Positions 1 to 8,534 of a DNA stretch of 64,000 bases are shown piece by piece; the first letter of the stretch is position 1, and every line of letters begins with the position of its first letter. Position numbers and translations under genes: made by a program. Origin of the DNA: ZC4RG30 sp039932715 (lineage in GTDB: Bacteria; Pseudomonadota; Gammaproteobacteria; Steroidobacterales; Steroidobacteraceae); the NCBI GenBank assembly GCA_039932715.1, contig JBDTPN010000002.1:62001-126000 (forward strand), given 5' to 3'. Below the pieces are notes generated by a model. It had not been told where the DNA came from. It made no database searches and saw only the letters and a program-made list of their open reading frames with translations.

Positions 1-423
1 CAGCAGCTTCGAGATCGGCAACGAGCCGGTGCTGTTGGCCAGCATCAAGGCAGTCTGGTTGTCGAGGTTGGGCGAGTTCACATTGGCGCCGGCATCCAGC
101 AGGATCCGCACCAGCTCGAGGTCATCCACCTTGACCGCCTCACCCAGCGCGGTGGTTCCATAACGACTGGTGACGTCGGCCTTGGCGCCAGCCTTGAGCA
201 GCGCCCGCACCATTTCGCGATCCACATTGAAAGTCGCCCACATCAGGGCAGTGGAACCATCAGGCGCCTTCTCGTTGACGTTCACGTCTGGCGAGGTGAT
301 CGCGGCAATCACCGAGTCGCGCTTGCCCTCACGGACCAGGTCGCCCAGCGTCAGCGGCGGACCGGCAGCAACGCAAATTCCTGAGCCCAACAGCAGGCCG
401 GCAGCGATGAGTGGCTTAAACAA
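1..423 (-). CDS. Exported ankyrin-repeat protein (3' part outside window)
   Basis: The reading frame runs off the left edge, so only about 141 N-terminal residues are present. It opens with a hydrophobic export signal followed by at least three ankyrin repeats, recognisable by repeated GxTALMxA and LLxAGAxxN patterns. Ankyrin repeats bind partner proteins; here they would act in the periplasm. The start is inferred as TTG at 423, which overlaps the end of the metallo-beta-lactamase gene by 8 bp and gives a signal peptide directly; no ATG fits. The overlap implies translational coupling, as last visible gene of the leftward DUF1592-DUF1552-metallo-hydrolase operon. The partner protein is unknown. 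Confidence 0.75.
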   Translation of the reverse strand, partial: MFKPLIAAGLLLGSGICVAAGPPLTLGDLVREGKRDSVIAAITSPDVNVNEKAPDGSTALMWATFNVDREMVRALLKAGAKADVTSRYGTTALGEAVKVDDLELVRILLDAGANVNSPNLDNQTALMLANSTGSLPISKLL

Positions 424-1402
424 CGTTGCCCCCGAAATTCGTGTAGTGGGCCTGGAAGCCCTTTGCGGCGTCATAAAGAAAACGGGCGGGGTCGTCGAAC
501 TTGCGGCCCACGTCGTTCATTACGCCGTCGTTGAGCATGTCCTTGGCGCTGTGTCCCTTGTGCGTCAGCTCGGAAGTCAGGTCGTAGAGCTTCGCCATCA
601 TGTCGCGCTCGGCCTGCAGCTGTGCACGAGTCAACACCGGGCCGTAGGCAGGCACGATGCGCGTCTGGTCATTCACCAGTTCGAGAAGATCGTCCATCGC
701 ATCTGCCCGCCCACCCAGCCAGCCGCCGGCGTACCAGTCCAGCGCCGGATCGCGCAGCGGTGAAACCACGTCGCCCACTGCAAGTACGTTGGAATCGCGC
801 AGGTAGACGTAGGCATCGCCGCGCGTGTGCGCCTCGAGCAGGTAGCCGAACTCGACGGTTTCCGCACCGGCCTTGATCTCGCCCTTGCCGCGGAATGTCA
901 CGGTGGGCACCGCTTCCTTGGGTGGCGCCTTTACCCAGCGGTCTTCCGCGGGCACGTAATAATCAGTAGCGAGCCACTGCTTGGTAATGGTGTGCGCGTG
1001 GATCTCGGCACCGGCCTTGGCGAACAACGCATTGCCGCCTGTCTGGTCGGCGTGATAGTGCGTATTGAAAAGGGTGCGCACGCTGGTGCCTGCCAGAAGC
1101 TTGCGCACTGCCGGCGCCATTGCAATTGAGCCGCTATCGACCAGCAGCGCGCCGTCGGTAGATGACAGCACGATCACGTTGCCGGGGGCGCCGTTGATAA
1201 CGCTGACGCGATCCGAAATCTTTTCCAGGGACAGGGCCGTGGCGCGTGGCTGCGCGCGCGCCTGCGGCTGAGCTTGAGATTGCGAGGGATTTTGCTGGCA
1301 GCCGGTAAGGGAGCCAAGCAACGGTGCCGAGGCTATGCCACCCAGTCCCATCAAGGTGGTTCTGAGGAACGACCTGCGATCACCCGACTTCATATCAGAC
1401 AT
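416..1402 (-). CDS. Tat-exported metallo-beta-lactamase-fold lipoprotein
   Basis: This is a zinc hydrolase-fold protein of about 328 residues, probably acting in the periplasm. The N-terminus has a twin-arginine motif (RR at 9-10, then SFL) and a lipobox LTGC with Cys35, so it looks like a Tat-exported lipoprotein. The zinc motif is HYHADQ (His115, His117, Asp119), followed by AHTRGD and GDVV. The position normally occupied by the last zinc histidine (PGHGP in relatives) reads PAYGP, and the residue after the motif Asp is Gln, so full dinuclear zinc binding is doubtful. ATG at 1402 overlaps the DUF1552 stop by 8 bp; ATG at 1393 is an alternative. The substrate cannot be told. Confidence 0.8.
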   Translation of the reverse strand: MSDMKSGDRRSFLRTTLMGLGGIASAPLLGSLTGCQQNPSQSQAQPQARAQPRATALSLEKISDRVSVINGAPGNVIVLSSTDGALLVDSGSIAMAPAVRKLLAGTSVRTLFNTHYHADQTGGNALFAKAGAEIHAHTITKQWLATDYYVPAEDRWVKAPPKEAVPTVTFRGKGEIKAGAETVEFGYLLEAHTRGDAYVYLRDSNVLAVGDVVSPLRDPALDWYAGGWLGGRADAMDDLLELVNDQTRIVPAYGPVLTRAQLQAERDMMAKLYDLTSELTHKGHSAKDMLNDGVMNDVGRKFDDPARFLYDAAKGFQAHYTNFGGNVV

Positions 1403-2738
1403 CGGCAAGCAGGCCCGTGCTGTTGCCAAAACTGGGCTGCTGGATGCCCAGCTTGTCGAGGATGGTCAAGTGCAGGTTGGCCAGCGGCGTGCGCTCCGGT
1501 AGCACGAGGTTCTTGCCCCCCTTGTGCTTGCCATTGGCGCCACCTATCAGCACCTCCGGCAGGGGGTAGTTGTCGTGCTGATTGCTGTTGCCCATGTTCG
1601 AGCCATAGAGGAACAGCGAATGATCGAGGATGCTGCCTTCACCTTCCTTGGTATCGCCCAGCTTCTTGAGGAAACCCGCGAAGCGCTCCATGTGGTAACG
1701 CTGGATGCGGCTGAGCTCAGCAAGGCGGTCACGCTGATTGGCATGATGACTGGTTGGATGGAAACCACCGGCAACCTTGAGGTTGGGATAGGGACGATCC
1801 GTGCCTTCGGCGGCCATCACGAAGGTCGCCACGCGCGTCAGGTCTGCCTGGTACGCCAGCGCAATCAGGTCGAACATCATGGAGAGCTGCTTGTCGAAGT
1901 CTTCGAGCTCGCCCACGGGCGCATCAGGCACGGAGACACCAGTCAGGTCGCGCGCCCCGGCCATGGTTACCCGTCGCTCCAGCTCACGAACCGTGTCGAG
2001 GTAGTCGGAAAGTGCCCGCTGATCGCCGGCGCCCAGGTTGCCGCGCAACGTAGTCGTGCGCTCGCTGATCATGTCCAGGATGCTGCCGTTTTTGCGCAGC
2101 AGCGCGTCGCGCTCGGCTGCCGTGTCGCCTTCGCCCATGAGCTGGATGAATACCTTGCGCGGGTTGTATTCCATCGGCAGTGGCTTGTTGGGAGCGGCAT
2201 AGGACGTGGTGACGGAATAGAAGCCCCCATTTCCCGCTGCGATCTGCACGGTGGTTTCGGCGGCGACCTCAAGCGACGGCAGGGTGGTCTGCTGCCCCAG
2301 CCGCTGTGCAATCACCTGGTCCAGCGTGGTGGCCAGGCTGGCACCCTTGGCCGACGTATCGGGTCGCACGCAGGAAAGCCAGGTCGCCGGATTGAGCGTA
2401 TGCACCGAGCCGCCCGCGGCGGTGTTCTCGATGTTGTCAAAAGTGGTGACGTAGTTCTTGAAGGGGTCCAGGGGCGCAACCGTCTTGCCCAGCGTGAAGT
2501 CTGCACCCTTGCCGGTGGACGACCAGACGTCGACCTCCTTGCCGTAGACGGTGTTGTTCATGATTGCGCCGTGCGGCAGGTAGAAGAACCCCGCGCGTGT
2601 CTTGGGCGCAGCCGCAGTTTGGGCCAGCGCCGTTCCTGCCGGCACCATGGCGTCCAGGAACGGCAGGCCCAGCGCCACGCCGCTGCCACGCAAGAAGGTG
2701 CGTCGGGACAGATGCTTCTTCGTCAGGAAAATCGCCAT
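1395..2738 (-). CDS. DUF1552 (HXXSHH motif) Tat-exported protein
   Basis: This 447-residue protein starts with a clear twin-arginine signal (SRRTFLRGSG at about 11-20). It belongs to the DUF1552 family, whose name-giving HxxSHH motif is visible as HPTSHH at 327-332. The biochemical role of the family is not established. It is regularly encoded beside DUF1592/DUF1588/DUF1585 cytochrome-like proteins, as here, where the partner ends 23 bp upstream. It most likely folds in the cytoplasm and acts in the periplasm with that partner. The gene is the second of a leftward four-gene operon and its stop overlaps the next start. Confidence 0.9.
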   Translation of the reverse strand: MAIFLTKKHLSRRTFLRGSGVALGLPFLDAMVPAGTALAQTAAAPKTRAGFFYLPHGAIMNNTVYGKEVDVWSSTGKGADFTLGKTVAPLDPFKNYVTTFDNIENTAAGGSVHTLNPATWLSCVRPDTSAKGASLATTLDQVIAQRLGQQTTLPSLEVAAETTVQIAAGNGGFYSVTTSYAAPNKPLPMEYNPRKVFIQLMGEGDTAAERDALLRKNGSILDMISERTTTLRGNLGAGDQRALSDYLDTVRELERRVTMAGARDLTGVSVPDAPVGELEDFDKQLSMMFDLIALAYQADLTRVATFVMAAEGTDRPYPNLKVAGGFHPTSHHANQRDRLAELSRIQRYHMERFAGFLKKLGDTKEGEGSILDHSLFLYGSNMGNSNQHDNYPLPEVLIGGANGKHKGGKNLVLPERTPLANLHLTILDKLGIQQPSFGNSTGLLADV

Positions 2739-2761
2739 CGCCCAGTACTCCCAAAAAACCG

Positions 2762-5254
2762 TTAAGGATGCGATGCCGAGACTGTGCCGCTGGTCGCGGT
2801 GGATGCCACAGTCCCTTTGACCTGCTTGCGCTCTTCTGGCCCCTGCCGCCGGAACGCATCACTGTTCACAACTCCGTTGATAAGGGCGCCGAAGGTGTAG
2901 TTACTTGCGGCGGCGTCGCCCACGATCTTGCGAACCTGTGGCATGTCGTAAAACTCGGTCTCGCGATTGAGCGCGTACATCAGCAGCCGTCGTGTGACAG
3001 TCGTAGGGAACTGGTCCGGACGGCTGGTCAGGTAATGACGCAGCTCCACCGGCCCGTTGAGTACTACGCCGCTCGTCAGTGTTGTGGTGGCTTCGATGGG
3101 CGCCTTGGCCGCCGCGTCGATGGTCCGCCAACGTCCCGTGTTGTCGAAATTCTCGAGCGCGAGGCCAGGCGGATCGATCAGGCCATGACAGGCCTGGCAG
3201 GTCGGATTACGGCGGTGTTCTTCGAGCCTGGCGCGCACGGTAGTGGGCTTGGCGCCATCCTTGATGGCCAGGTCGGAGGACACGTTGGGCGGCGGCGGGT
3301 GGGGAGGCGTGCCGATGATTCGGTCCAGTATCCAGGCACCACGCAGCACTGGGGACGTACGGTCTGAATAGGAGGTCCGCAACAGGAAGGCACCTTTGCC
3401 CAGCAGCCCGAAACGGTTTTCGTTGGTGAGCTTCACGCGCCGGAACTGGGATCCGCGGACACCGGGAATTTCGTACTGACGCGCAAGCGCCTCGTTGACG
3501 AACGTCCAGTCGGCGGTCAGCAAGTCCACGACGCTGCGGTTCTCCAGAAGCACGCTGGAAAGGAACAGGCGAATTTCGGTGTCGAAATTATTGCGCATTG
3601 CCGCGTTGAAGCCGCCATCGGTTGGGTCCACTTTTTCCAGCTCGTCGAGATTGAGCCAGCCGAGGGCGAAATTCTCTACCAGCGCATTGGCACGCGGGTC
3701 CTTGAGCATGCGTGCGACCTGGGCCTTCATGGTCGCTGGGTCGGACAACTTCTTGGCCGAAGCAAGATCGATGAGCTGCTGGTCCGGCCCGGTGCTCCAC
3801 AGGAAGAATGACAGGCGCGAGGCCAGTTCCAGATCGTTGAGCAGCCGTGATTCGTCGACCTTGGGGGAGGTGGAGATGGCGCGGTAGAGGAAGTCGGGGC
3901 TCGACAGGATGGCGGTGACCAGCTCGGTCACGCCCGCATCAAAACCACCGGCTTCCTTGCGACCAATCTCATAGGACTTCATCAGCAGCTTCAAGTCAGC
4001 ATCCGTCACGGGACGACGGAAAGCCTTGGTACCCAGGTGCCGGGCAATCTTTTCCGCGCAGGGTTGTTCTTCAGTCGCGCTCTTTGGCTGGCAGACAAAG
4101 ATCATGGCGCGACTGTCACTCATGGACAGCCCGTGGGGCGCGAAGGGACCTTCAATCTCTATAGCGGTCTGGATGATGGGCACATCCGAGACCCTGCCAC
4201 CCTGGTTGCCCCCGAAATTGCCACCGATGAAGCCCCCGCCGGCGGTGGCGTCGTTGCTCAATGAACGGGACCGCTCTATATACGTCATGACTACGTCGTG
4301 CCGCCCGGCCGTGACCTGTGCCTTGCTGTCCACCTTGGCCAGGATGGCCTTGCGGCCGTCTGGGCCATCGCGGTCGGCGAGATCAACGTATTCCGGTCCA
4401 CCGATCTCCTTACGTACCACTTCGACGTCGTCTATCAGGATGATGAGCGTAGCCGCCGTCTGCGCGCCGCGCGGATAGAGGCCCATGTCGAGGAAGTCTT
4501 CTTCGGCGACGTTGAAGTGATATTCCCCGTCGGCCGGGAACACGTGCGCAAAATGAATGCCTCCATTCCTGGAGGCCCCGCGCGTGCCAAGGGGGAAGGC
4601 GGCCGCACCGGCCTGCGTGGCCGGAATCGTAACCTTGGCCATCTTGGGCACCGGTTCGCCCACGGCGAGCCGTGCTGCGCGCCGCGCCGCTGACAGATAC
4701 TGCTCCATGAACGAGGGGGAGACGGCCAGGGCTCCCGCAATGTTGCTGAATCCTTCGACCTCGACCTCGGTGGGGAGGGCCTGCTTGGCGTCGATGTCAA
4801 CGCCGATCAGATCCTTTACCGACGTCGCAAACTCAATGCGGTTGAGGCGCTGGATGGGTACATGGCCGATGCGCTGGTTCTTGGAGGAAGCGTCAACCGA
4901 CGCCTCGAGGTAGGCGACGGTGGCATCGATATCGGCTTGCGTGGGTTGGGTGGATCCGGAGGGGGGCATGAGCCGACCGCGAAGCTTGCCGATGGCCTTT
5001 TCCCAGATTTCGGGCTCCTCGCCCACGTGGTTGAGATTGAGGGAGTCCATGGCCACGCCCCCGGCCCAGTCGTCGGTGTTGTGGCACTTCACGCAGGTGG
5101 TGCCCACCAGGTGGGTGAAAGTGGTCGCTGCGCTGCTCGAGGCGGCCGGAACCGCCACTTGGGCTGGCGCAGCCCCGCTATAGCACGCCACAGCCATAGC
5201 CAGCCAGGCCAAAGGCACGCAGAAGCCGACCTGCTTCAGCCCGTAATCAGACAT
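2762..5254 (-). CDS. DUF1592/DUF1588/DUF1585 cytochrome-c-like exported protein
   Basis: This is a large 830-residue exported protein of the planctomycete-cytochrome type. It has a Sec-like hydrophobic N-terminus, a c-type heme site CVKCH at 54-58, then DUF1587, DUF1595, DUF1592, DUF1588 and DUF1585 regions in the usual order. A second CQACH site lies at 686-690 in the DUF1588 region, so it could carry two hemes. The open frame extends upstream to 5728, but ATG at 5254 is preferred because GGCAGGAG precedes it and a signal peptide follows directly. It leads the operon with DUF1552, metallo-hydrolase and ankyrin genes. An electron-transfer or oxidase role is inferred; no substrate is known. 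Confidence 0.88.
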   Translation of the reverse strand: MSDYGLKQVGFCVPLAWLAMAVACYSGAAPAQVAVPAASSSAATTFTHLVGTTCVKCHNTDDWAGGVAMDSLNLNHVGEEPEIWEKAIGKLRGRLMPPSGSTQPTQADIDATVAYLEASVDASSKNQRIGHVPIQRLNRIEFATSVKDLIGVDIDAKQALPTEVEVEGFSNIAGALAVSPSFMEQYLSAARRAARLAVGEPVPKMAKVTIPATQAGAAAFPLGTRGASRNGGIHFAHVFPADGEYHFNVAEEDFLDMGLYPRGAQTAATLIILIDDVEVVRKEIGGPEYVDLADRDGPDGRKAILAKVDSKAQVTAGRHDVVMTYIERSRSLSNDATAGGGFIGGNFGGNQGGRVSDVPIIQTAIEIEGPFAPHGLSMSDSRAMIFVCQPKSATEEQPCAEKIARHLGTKAFRRPVTDADLKLLMKSYEIGRKEAGGFDAGVTELVTAILSSPDFLYRAISTSPKVDESRLLNDLELASRLSFFLWSTGPDQQLIDLASAKKLSDPATMKAQVARMLKDPRANALVENFALGWLNLDELEKVDPTDGGFNAAMRNNFDTEIRLFLSSVLLENRSVVDLLTADWTFVNEALARQYEIPGVRGSQFRRVKLTNENRFGLLGKGAFLLRTSYSDRTSPVLRGAWILDRIIGTPPHPPPPNVSSDLAIKDGAKPTTVRARLEEHRRNPTCQACHGLIDPPGLALENFDNTGRWRTIDAAAKAPIEATTTLTSGVVLNGPVELRHYLTSRPDQFPTTVTRRLLMYALNRETEFYDMPQVRKIVGDAAASNYTFGALINGVVNSDAFRRQGPEERKQVKGTVASTATSGTVSASHP

Positions 5255-5480
5255 TGCCCCACTCCTGCCCATTAACCCCGCCCTCGAACCTATATTCGTT
5301 AGATTAATTGGACCATAGAAGTTCATTCTGCGGGCACGGAGGAGTGCTGCGCCCTGATATAGCCCCTGGCCGCCGGAAACGCCGGTAGCCATGGCGTCCA
5401 GGGTCAGGGGTGAACCGGCCCTTGCGGCTCGCAGATCGGGAAACTTCGTTGTGCGATCATCCCACGTCAGGGGGGCGGGA
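5255..5480. promoter_or_regulatory. Divergent intergenic region of the exported-redox locus
   Basis: The 226 bases between the DUF1592 gene and the rightward unknown gene must hold promoters for both operons. An AT-rich patch around 5290-5320 in otherwise GC-rich DNA is the likeliest promoter core. I see no convincing paired -35/-10 boxes and no long palindrome, so no specific site is assigned. Confidence 0.35.
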
Positions 5481-6884
5481 ATGAACCAGACATTGCGCAC
5501 TTTGGTGGCGGCGGCCTGCGGCGTCCTGGCAAGCGCGGGCATTGCGCAGACCCCAGGGAGTGGGTTCACAAGTGTCGGTCGTGGTGCACCGCTGTTTGCA
5601 ACGCTGGATGGTGCGGCCAGCCCCGCAAAACTACCCATCGTTGGTCCGCTGCGGCTGGCGCCGCTGATGGTTCCCGGCGCTACCGCTCCTGTCGAATTGC
5701 TTTCCGCTCGCGACGGCGCGACACCCAAGGGTGTAACGGCACTGCCGATTGATCTGTATACCTCGAAGGATTTTTACGCTGATCGCGCGCTGTGGAGCGA
5801 CCCGCGCTATTTCCGATGCAACAGCCCGCTGGGTATCGAAGCGCAGCGCGGCGGTTATGCAGGCAGTCCCATCCTGGGTGGGCTGATTGCCGACGATCCC
5901 AAGGTTGCCGCCTGGGGATATTGCGACCGCGACTACCCGCGCAAGGCGATTGTCAGCCCCTATGGGTTCAAGACCGCACAGGCGCATTACGAGGCACTCC
6001 TGGCGGAGACGCGTAAACGCGGTGGCCCGACGGTGTACACCCGTGCAACCTTGCCTGATGACTGGGATGGCCGTTACCAGATCAACTCGTTCGCGGACTG
6101 GTATTCGCTGCGGCCGTTCAGCCAGGTGCCAACGCTATTGTCGTTGCTGACTCCGGAATATCAGAAGCGCATGGTGCAGGATCTGTATCACCAGGGAAAC
6201 ACCAATGCCGCGCAATGGCCCGCGCAATATTGCTGGCCGGAAGGCTTCATGCGCCGCTGGCATGCCGCGGGCGTCGTGCTGCGCGACCACTATGTGATGC
6301 TCACGCCCCAGGTAGTGCAGATACTTGCGGGTTCGGCCGAGGACTTCATCACGCACATCCATGTCGGGCGTTCATTCAACATGAGCGGTACCGTGCCGCG
6401 CCTGGGGCCCGACGTGCCCCGCTGGTTCGGCGAAACCATTGGCTTCTGGGACAAGGATTCGCTGATCACCTGGACTTCGAACATCCAGGGGTGGGCGGTG
6501 CACGGCGCCTTTGAGTTTTCAAGCAAGATGCAGACCATTGAGATCTATTCACCGCAGCGCGATGCGAGGGGAATGCTCACCGGGCTCGTCCACGAGGCCG
6601 TGTTCTACGATCCGGAGGCGCTGGTGGAGCCGATCCGCATCGTGCGCACGCTGCGCCGCACGGGCGGCTTTGACACCGGCACCCCGTTTGATTCACTGCT
6701 GTGCATCCAGACCATCTACCCGGTCAAGGGCGTGCCTACGCCCGTGGCGCCGGGAACTACTATCGAATTCCAGCCTCCAGATATATACGGCCGGCCATGG
6801 GCCAAAATCTGGGAGCAGTACTTCGAACAGGGAATGAGCCGGCCCAAAGAAGACGAGGAGTCCATATTCAATTTCGGTAAATGA
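5481..6884 (+). CDS. Exported protein of unknown function, 467 aa
   Basis: I do not recognise the family. ATG at 5481 is chosen because a GGGGGGCGGGA stretch precedes it and a signal peptide ending near AGIAQT follows; the frame itself is open from 5391. The mature part is rich in Trp, Tyr and Arg and has no obvious catalytic motif. The stop is followed within 11 bp by a Tat-signal SDR, and then by both subunits of a molybdenum hydroxylase, so it is probably co-expressed with them. It may be an exported binding or enzyme component for the same substrate; this is inference from position only. Confidence 0.7.
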   Translation: MNQTLRTLVAAACGVLASAGIAQTPGSGFTSVGRGAPLFATLDGAASPAKLPIVGPLRLAPLMVPGATAPVELLSARDGATPKGVTALPIDLYTSKDFYADRALWSDPRYFRCNSPLGIEAQRGGYAGSPILGGLIADDPKVAAWGYCDRDYPRKAIVSPYGFKTAQAHYEALLAETRKRGGPTVYTRATLPDDWDGRYQINSFADWYSLRPFSQVPTLLSLLTPEYQKRMVQDLYHQGNTNAAQWPAQYCWPEGFMRRWHAAGVVLRDHYVMLTPQVVQILAGSAEDFITHIHVGRSFNMSGTVPRLGPDVPRWFGETIGFWDKDSLITWTSNIQGWAVHGAFEFSSKMQTIEIYSPQRDARGMLTGLVHEAVFYDPEALVEPIRIVRTLRRTGGFDTGTPFDSLLCIQTIYPVKGVPTPVAPGTTIEFQPPDIYGRPWAKIWEQYFEQGMSRPKEDEESIFNFGK

Positions 6885-6895
6885 GGAGCGAGACA

Positions 6896-8047
6896 ATGGA
6901 TGACCAGAACCTGAGCCGCCGCCAGATTCTCGGCGGTGTGGTTGCCGCAGCCGGTGCCGCAGGGCTCGGTCAACTCGCCGCGGGTGACGTGCGCGCCGCT
7001 GACGCTCCGCAAACTGGCGCTCCCCCGGCACCCGACCTGGGTGCATCTCAGGTACCGCCGATAAAGGACGTGAAGGACAAGGTCGCCTACATCACGGGCG
7101 GTTCAAGCGGCATCGGACTTGGCATCGCGCGCGCACTGCATGAGCAGGGTGCGAAAGTGATACTGGGCAATCTCGACGACAAGCAGTTCGCCGATGCGCT
7201 CAAGATGTTCCCGGCCAATGATGCGCGGGTCGCCACGATCGTTCACAACGTCATGGAACGCGACAGCTGGGAAGCCAAGGCTGATGAGATAGAGAAGAAG
7301 TTCGGCCCGGTGCACATACTCGTCAACAACGCAGGCATAGGCCTGCGCGGCGGTATCATTGCCGGCACCTACAACGACTGGGATTGGGGCATGGGCGTCA
7401 ATTTCTGGGGTCCGGTGTATGGCTGCAAAACCTTCGTGCCGCGCATGCGCGCGCGTCCCAATGAGGGCTGCCATATCGTCACTACCACATCGACCAGCGG
7501 TATCCTGGTGGGACTACCGGTGGGGATCTACGCCGTCTCCAAAATTGCGGCGACTGGATTAATGGAACAGTTGCGTGATGACCTGCGCGCCACCAACATT
7601 GGCACGTCCACACTGTTCCCCGGCCTCACGCAAACCAACATCGGGCAGAGCGAGACCCATCGACCCGAAGCGCTGCGCAATGCCGCAACGCCGGCTGCCA
7701 CGCCGCCGGCTGGAGCGCTGCGTCCCGCTGGCCCACCGCCGACTCGTCCGCCGGCACCAGTGGATGCAGGCCCGTACTGGGCGCGGCCGCAGGACCCGAT
7801 CACAGTGGGCCGCCTGGTGGTCAATGCCATCCTCAACAACGACTTGTTCATCTTCCCGGCACCGGAGTATCGACAGGGCATGGAGGCGCGCGCCGCGGCA
7901 TTTGTCGAATCCATGGTGCCGTACGTCCCGTTTCCGGCTAACGTACAGGCTGGAATCGACGCCAACCGTTATCTATTCACGCCCATGTACGCACAGGAAG
8001 CGGCGCATCGGCGTGCCACGCGCAAACGCACTATTCCGGGCATCTAG
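6896..8047 (+). CDS. Tat-signal short-chain dehydrogenase/reductase
   Basis: This is a 383-residue Rossmann-fold oxidoreductase. The N-terminus has a twin-arginine motif SRRQILGG (RR at 8-9) and a hydrophobic stretch, so export with bound NAD(P) is likely. The SDR hallmarks are present: TGGSSGIG for cofactor binding, NNAG, and YAVSK in the catalytic region. A proline- and alanine-rich insertion sits in the C-terminal third, in the substrate-loop region of ordinary SDRs, which are near 250 residues. ATG at 6896 follows GAGGAG; an upstream ATG at 6881 is less likely. It sits between an exported unknown protein and a molybdenum hydroxylase. Confidence 0.88.
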   Translation: MDDQNLSRRQILGGVVAAAGAAGLGQLAAGDVRAADAPQTGAPPAPDLGASQVPPIKDVKDKVAYITGGSSGIGLGIARALHEQGAKVILGNLDDKQFADALKMFPANDARVATIVHNVMERDSWEAKADEIEKKFGPVHILVNNAGIGLRGGIIAGTYNDWDWGMGVNFWGPVYGCKTFVPRMRARPNEGCHIVTTTSTSGILVGLPVGIYAVSKIAATGLMEQLRDDLRATNIGTSTLFPGLTQTNIGQSETHRPEALRNAATPAATPPAGALRPAGPPPTRPPAPVDAGPYWARPQDPITVGRLVVNAILNNDLFIFPAPEYRQGMEARAAAFVESMVPYVPFPANVQAGIDANRYLFTPMYAQEAAHRRATRKRTIPGI

Positions 8048-8060
8048 CGACACCCACGTC

Positions 8061-8534
8061 ATGAGCATTATCAAGCTGCAGGTCAACGGTGACATTCATG
8101 AAGTTGACGTCGATCCGTCGACGCCACTTCTATATGTGCTGCGAAACGACCTGGACCTGCACGGCCCCCGTTTCGGCTGCGGGCTCGGGCAGTGCGGTGC
8201 ATGCAGCGTTATCGTCGGCGGCGTAGCGATCAGGTCGTGCATCACGCCGGTTTCGGCCGTGAAGGGCGAGATCACCACGCTCGAGGGACTGGCGAAAGAC
8301 GGGAAACTGCACCCCCTGCAACAGGCCTGGATCGACGAGCAGGCCGCGCAGTGCGGTTATTGTCAGAACGGGCAGATCATGAATGCCAAGGCGCTTCTCG
8401 ACCGCAATCCTTCGCCGACGGATGCCGAAATCCGTACGGCAATGGAAGGTGCGCTGTGCAGATGTATGACCTATTACCGGATTCATGCCGCGATCAAACG
8501 TGTCGTGAACGGAACAACAGGGAAGATTGCGTGA
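8061..8534 (+). CDS. 2Fe-2S subunit of isoquinoline-1-oxidoreductase-like molybdenum hydroxylase
   Basis: This small subunit of 157 residues carries two [2Fe-2S] clusters. The plant-ferredoxin-type cluster is coordinated by Cys40, Cys45, Cys48 and Cys60, and the second cluster by Cys98, Cys101, Cys133 and Cys135 (CGYCQNG and CRC). It passes electrons from the molybdopterin subunit encoded next. The length matches the alpha subunit of isoquinoline 1-oxidoreductase. Its stop overlaps the GTG start of the large subunit. No own signal is visible, so it would be carried through the Tat system by the large subunit, as is known for related enzymes. Confidence 0.93.
   Translation: MSIIKLQVNGDIHEVDVDPSTPLLYVLRNDLDLHGPRFGCGLGQCGACSVIVGGVAIRSCITPVSAVKGEITTLEGLAKDGKLHPLQQAWIDEQAAQCGYCQNGQIMNAKALLDRNPSPTDAEIRTAMEGALCRCMTYYRIHAAIKRVVNGTTGKIA

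Noticed and set aside
1524..2765. Rightward 413-aa open frame opposite the DUF1552 gene
   Set aside because: Long antisense frames are expected in GC-rich coding DNA. It shows no signal peptide or family motif, while the opposite strand has HPTSHH and SRRTFL.
2564..3367. Rightward 267-aa open frame across the DUF1552/DUF1592 genes
   Set aside because: It is antisense to two genes with clear Tat, heme and family motifs, and its own sequence has only low-complexity Arg/Ala/Pro composition.
5255..5728. N-terminal extension of the DUF1592 protein to 5728
   Set aside because: The extra 158 residues are Pro/Ala/Gly-rich and precede a good signal peptide. ATG 5254 has a strong ribosome site, so the extension is probably untranslated.
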